This document shows positions 60,410 through 64,000 of a stretch of DNA of 64,000 nucleotides, one piece after another (the stretch's first letter is position 1; each line of letters begins with the position of its first letter). The stretch is from Selaginella tamariscina (taxonomy: Eukaryota; Streptophyta; Lycopodiopsida; Selaginellales; Selaginellaceae). The stretch is from the NCBI GenBank assembly GCA_003024785.1, contig PUQB01000029.1:96735-160734 (forward strand). The letters are read 5' to 3'. The position numbers and the translations under genes are program-made. The notes below the pieces were generated by a model, which was given only the letters and a program-made list of their open reading frames with translations, had not been told where the DNA came from and ran no database searches.

Positions 60410-63400
60410 TAAATTTGTAATTGGTTGAGTTGTGAAATGTAAGGCGATCTTGCATAAAGCTAATGATAAATCCATTATAAAACTTTGATGCTTCAACTTG
60501 TTTTGTTATTCAAATATAAACTTTTGATGGTTCAACATTTTTGCTCTTCAAATATATGTTCTAATTATTATACATTGTAAATTTTTTATAACTAAATCAT
60601 ATTTATCTCTATGTTAAGCATTCAAATAAAATAACACATTAATATTGTTATTAATCTCATTACAACGTTTGGTTCTACATTTTATCAACTAAAACATTTT
60701 AAATTTATTAATGATTATGTTTCAACATAAACTAATAATAAACAAAACACTATTGAAAGAATAATATAGACTTGTAAAATGTTATGTTAATTCTTTTAAT
60801 ACCATTTCCCTTCAATTAGCCAGTAGTTTTAATTATTATTTTAATTTTAGCACAATGTAAAAAACCTTGAAGTTATTAAAATTGTATAATAAATCTTCTA
60901 TAATTTCTTAAATAGGTCATGGGACATTAATAAAGTGTTTTGTAACTACAAAGTAGAAATTCAATATCCTTTTTAAAATTATCTTAAATAAATAACAACA
61001 ATTATCATTTACTAGCTAATAACAAGAAATACAAAAATATTATACAATAATTTCCTTAAAAAAAAGGTGTGTATGAAAAGATAAAAAAATAAGTTTAAAT
61101 CCTTGATTGATTGATGTATGTAACAAGAATGTGGATATGTAAACTCTACTTATACATCAAGTCATTATTTAAAAAGTAAATACTTTCATTAACACACTTG
61201 ATTATTGATAAGTTTGATAATAATTATTATATGTATGAGGTTTTTAATTGGCTAGATAAATTTAATATCAAGATACTTTTATGTTTTAATTTTCTTTTTC
61301 AATAACATCGTTATCACCTTAGGATTGAATTGTTGCACAACATCTTTAAGAACTTTAAATATTATTAAATTCATATTTCTTATATCTTTGTAAAACTTTT
61401 CCATTAATATATTCAATTTTTTTATAATCATATTAATATGACTAAGAACTTTAACCTAATCCATTTGTCCAACCTTCGGCATCAGTTGCATCTACAATAT
61501 CTATTTATAGGTTAGGTTTGCTATTTCCTTAGATGTTCAAAGTTTCAAGAAACACAAAACTTCTATACAAGATGTTGTTAGTTACCCAAAGTGTGTCTTA
61601 GAGGAAGAGAAATCAGAAAAGAGAGGATTACCCGACGGTAGGACACTTGTGGCAGATGTTAAAAATTCCAAGAAACAAAACTTCCATATAAGAGCAGGCT
61701 TAGAGTTCTGCACAATCGGAAAAGAAGATAAAGAAGAGCAAGAATAAGTGCCCTGGATTGAGGTGGCAAAAGAATTGGAGATGGTCAATTGAGTTTGGAA
61801 GGTACTATTAGGCAATGGTTGGGCGTACATGACACTACAGCACAAGCAATAGAGGCACGTGAAGCCTTTGCAAGGGAGCACCATCGTACAACCCTTGCAG
61901 AAGTAATACATCTCTTGCACAATGCGCACTAAATGAGGCTGTAGAACTTGGGACTGATTTAGAGGCTGATATCAAGCCCGAAGAAGAACTTGAGAAGCAC
62001 CATAGAAAAACTTTACATTGACAAAAGATGTGGACAAAGCATTCCTCCATATACTTGGTGAAGGCCATGTTTTTGGAATTGAACCACCCAAGAGAAGCTC
62101 TTACTCAGACTTGAATAGCTACAACGTGGACTCAATGTCGGATTCGCACAATGGGACTTAATTACAAAGGAAACTCTTTGAATATGCAATATAAAAAAGA
62201 AAAATTAACAATAACTTAATAATATTGTATAAAATAAACATTTATACATAAATATTTCCTAAATATTATATTTATGACCTATTATGCTAATAAAAAAAAG
62301 TCAGCAATTTTGAGTATTTGAAGGTTTTAAAATATAATAAAAATTAACATTAATGATGAATGTTAGTGTTCAGCATATTCTTAAAAAAAACTTATTAAAA
62401 GGTATTTAATATTTATTTTAATTTATCTATTTATATTACATTTACTTATTTTATTAATACACCAAGAAAGTTCAAAACCCACATCAGAAGTTTTGCTTTT
62501 GAAATCCATTAAGTATGTGCAGATAACTTAGATCACTAATATGTCTGATAGCACTATCTTTTTGGATTTCTCTTTCTGTGATTGTGCACAAACACACTTC
62601 CATTGCCCGACCAGTGAGGTTTTAATTGATGAAGCCACTTTCTTCTTAAAATTTTCTATTGTATCCAACGGCTTAGAAATGCAACATGACGTGTTAACAT
62701 AATTTGTTTTGAAAGGGTTGCCTACAACACTTTTAATGCTGATATATTTCCCAGTTTGATATATCTATATAGTAATAAATAATAACATTTAATTAATTGA
62801 GAATACTATCTATCAATTTTCATTAATATTAATACATCTACTACACCTAAATCGGAATTCATTAACTAATATATGAAAGTACTACCATGTATCGACCCTT
62901 TGGGTTAAAACTTTGACATGATTTATAAAGTAAATATAAAATAGTTTTTTCTTGTAATTGGCTAAGATGTGAAATGCAAGACGATCTTGCATAAAGCTAG
63001 TGATAAATCGTTTTAAAACTTGTAAAATGTTATGTTAACTCTTTTAATAACATTTCCCTCCAATCAGCCAATATTTTTAATTATTATTTTGACTTTAGTA
63101 CAATGTAATAAACCCTTGAACTTATTAAAATTGTATAATAGATCTTCTATAATTTCTTAAATAGGTCATGGGACATTAATAAAGTGTTTTGTAATTACTA
63201 AGTAGAAATTCAATATCTTTTTTTAATTATCTTGAATAAACAATAACAATTGTCATTTACTAGCCAATAACAAGAAATACAATAATTTTCTTAAAAGAAG
63301 AGGTGCGTATGAAAGGATAAAGAATAAGTTTAAATCCTTGACTAATCCATGTACATAACAAGGATGTGGATATGTAATCTCCACTTATAACATTAAGTCA

Positions 63401-63660
63401 TTATTTGAAAAGTAAACACTTTCATTAACACACTTGATTATTAATAAGTTTGATAATAATTATTATATGGATGAGGCTTTTAATGGTTAAACAAAGTTAA
63501 TATCAAGATATTTCGATGTTCTAATTTTTTTATAATAACATCCTTATCACCTTAGAATTGAATTGTTGCACATAACATCTTTAAAATCTTCAAATATTAT
63601 AAAACTTATAATTCTTATATCTTTAAATATATTTAACTTTCTTATAAACACATTAATATG
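60410..63660. repeat. Direct repeats 60410-61440 and 62940-63660
   Basis: Both blocks run in the same direction and share long stretches, for example GACGATCTTGCATAAAGCTA (with one change), AAATAGGTCATGGGACATTA and AACACACTTGATTATT. The first block has about 290 bp extra (60480-60770). They flank the AP2-like pseudogene. Confidence 0.8.
61480..62260 (+). pseudogene. Broken second copy of the AP2-like gene
   Basis: This is an inverted copy of the 54.7-55.9 kb unit. It retains KKHKTSIQ-type sequence, CPGL, the basic patch, the EAREAFAREHHRTTL unit (once) and the tail NEAVELGTDLEADIKPEEEL. It lacks the first of the two N-terminal modules, including the start ATG, and has several frame breaks. 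Homology reaches into 3' flank exactly to the edge of the 270-bp direct repeat of the first copy (position 54693) and no further. At the other side it includes the word AACCTATAAATAGATATTGT that lies upstream of the first copy. Confidence 0.8.
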
Positions 63661-64000
63661 GCTAAGAGCTTTATTTAACTTAATTCATTTTTTCAACCTC
63701 CTTTTGTTAAGATTCATTAGGTTGACCATACTTTATAAATATTTATATATCATATACACGTGCTAGTAAAGTTCCCCTTGTAAAAAACTATCTTTTGCTA
63801 AAGATTAAATCTCTTTATATTTTCAAAACAAAACTTAATAAGACATTTTCTTTCTTTCTTTAACCCTTTATATATAATATTAAAACTTTAAGTCATATAT
63901 TAACCTTAATACCAAAATACAAGAATGATAAATTATATACTCAAAGAGAATGAAAACAAAATTAAATTTACTCCAAATTACTTCGGAAACAAAAGAGTAT

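Larger units (their letters stand above)
59700..64000. mobile_element. Candidate long-inverted-repeat element carrying an AP2-like gene copy
   Basis: About 430 bp at 59700-60130 matches, in inverted orientation, 63560-64000 at the right edge of the window; the match probably continues outside. Shared words include TTTACTCCAAATT/AATTTGGAGTAAA and CTTTAACCC/GGGTTAAAG. Between these arms lie two directly repeated blocks (60410-61440 and 62940-63660) and the AP2-like pseudogene. A partial third copy of the arm occurs at about 61380-61480. Element ends and target-site duplications cannot be seen because the right end is cut off. No transposase is recognisable, so it would be non-autonomous (foldback-like). 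Confidence 0.55.

Overview
The window is nuclear DNA of a plant. Genes are small to medium, with many short introns (about 60-250 bp) that end in ordinary GT..AG borders. Gene starts carry telo-box (AAACCCTAA-type) motifs, and the products are plant or plastid proteins: a plastid-targeted KS-like terpene synthase, a plastid S1-domain protein, an AP2-like protein and a plant-type subtilase. Long AT-rich gene-free stretches hold decayed transposons. A land plant is clear. A seed-free lineage (bryophyte or lycophyte) is my inference from the compact introns, the bare-bones terpene synthase and an SLC19-like carrier. I cannot name the species. || Layout. 0-7 kb: a 13-exon class I terpene synthase on the minus strand and, facing it tail to tail, a 5'-truncated broken copy; together they form an inverted repeat with ~2 kb arms and a ~0.95 kb spacer. 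7-11.5 kb: TG-rich tandem repeats and a decayed hAT element. 11.5-17.7 kb: an RLSB/PDE338-like plastid S1 protein (+), an unidentified multi-exon gene (-) and an SLC19 (folate/thiamine carrier)-like membrane protein (-). 17.7-24.3 kb: AT-rich DNA with a degenerate satellite-like array and a Helitron-like scrap. 24.4-29.1 kb: a truncated DOMON-domain ORF, a type II 3-dehydroquinate-synthase-like gene and a small disordered protein. 30-38.6 kb: housekeeping genes, namely CGI121 (KEOPS complex), NAF1 (H/ACA RNP assembly) and EMC5 (ER membrane complex); the last two share a 73-bp divergent promoter. 41-50 kb: hAT fragments, a subtilase, an F-box/kelch gene, the farnesyltransferase alpha subunit FTA, and a small two-exon gene. 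50-64 kb: AT-rich DNA with an AP2-like gene between 270-bp direct repeats. A second, broken copy of that gene lies inside a larger element with long inverted ends that runs off the right edge. || Cross-cutting observations. Most protein genes here read perfectly except for isolated one-base losses, often at homopolymers, that break the frame inside well conserved domains. CGI121, FTA, the small gene at 49.7 kb and the intact terpene synthase show none. The simplest reading is residual long-read consensus error, not decay of every gene; the alternative is recent pseudogenisation of several genes. Introns are rich in compound microsatellites with a fixed internal order, (TG)n(AG)n or its complement. 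The most promising candidates for something new are the terpene-synthase inverted repeat, the SLC19-like gene in a plant, and the AP2-like module that occurs both between direct repeats and inside a long-inverted-repeat element.
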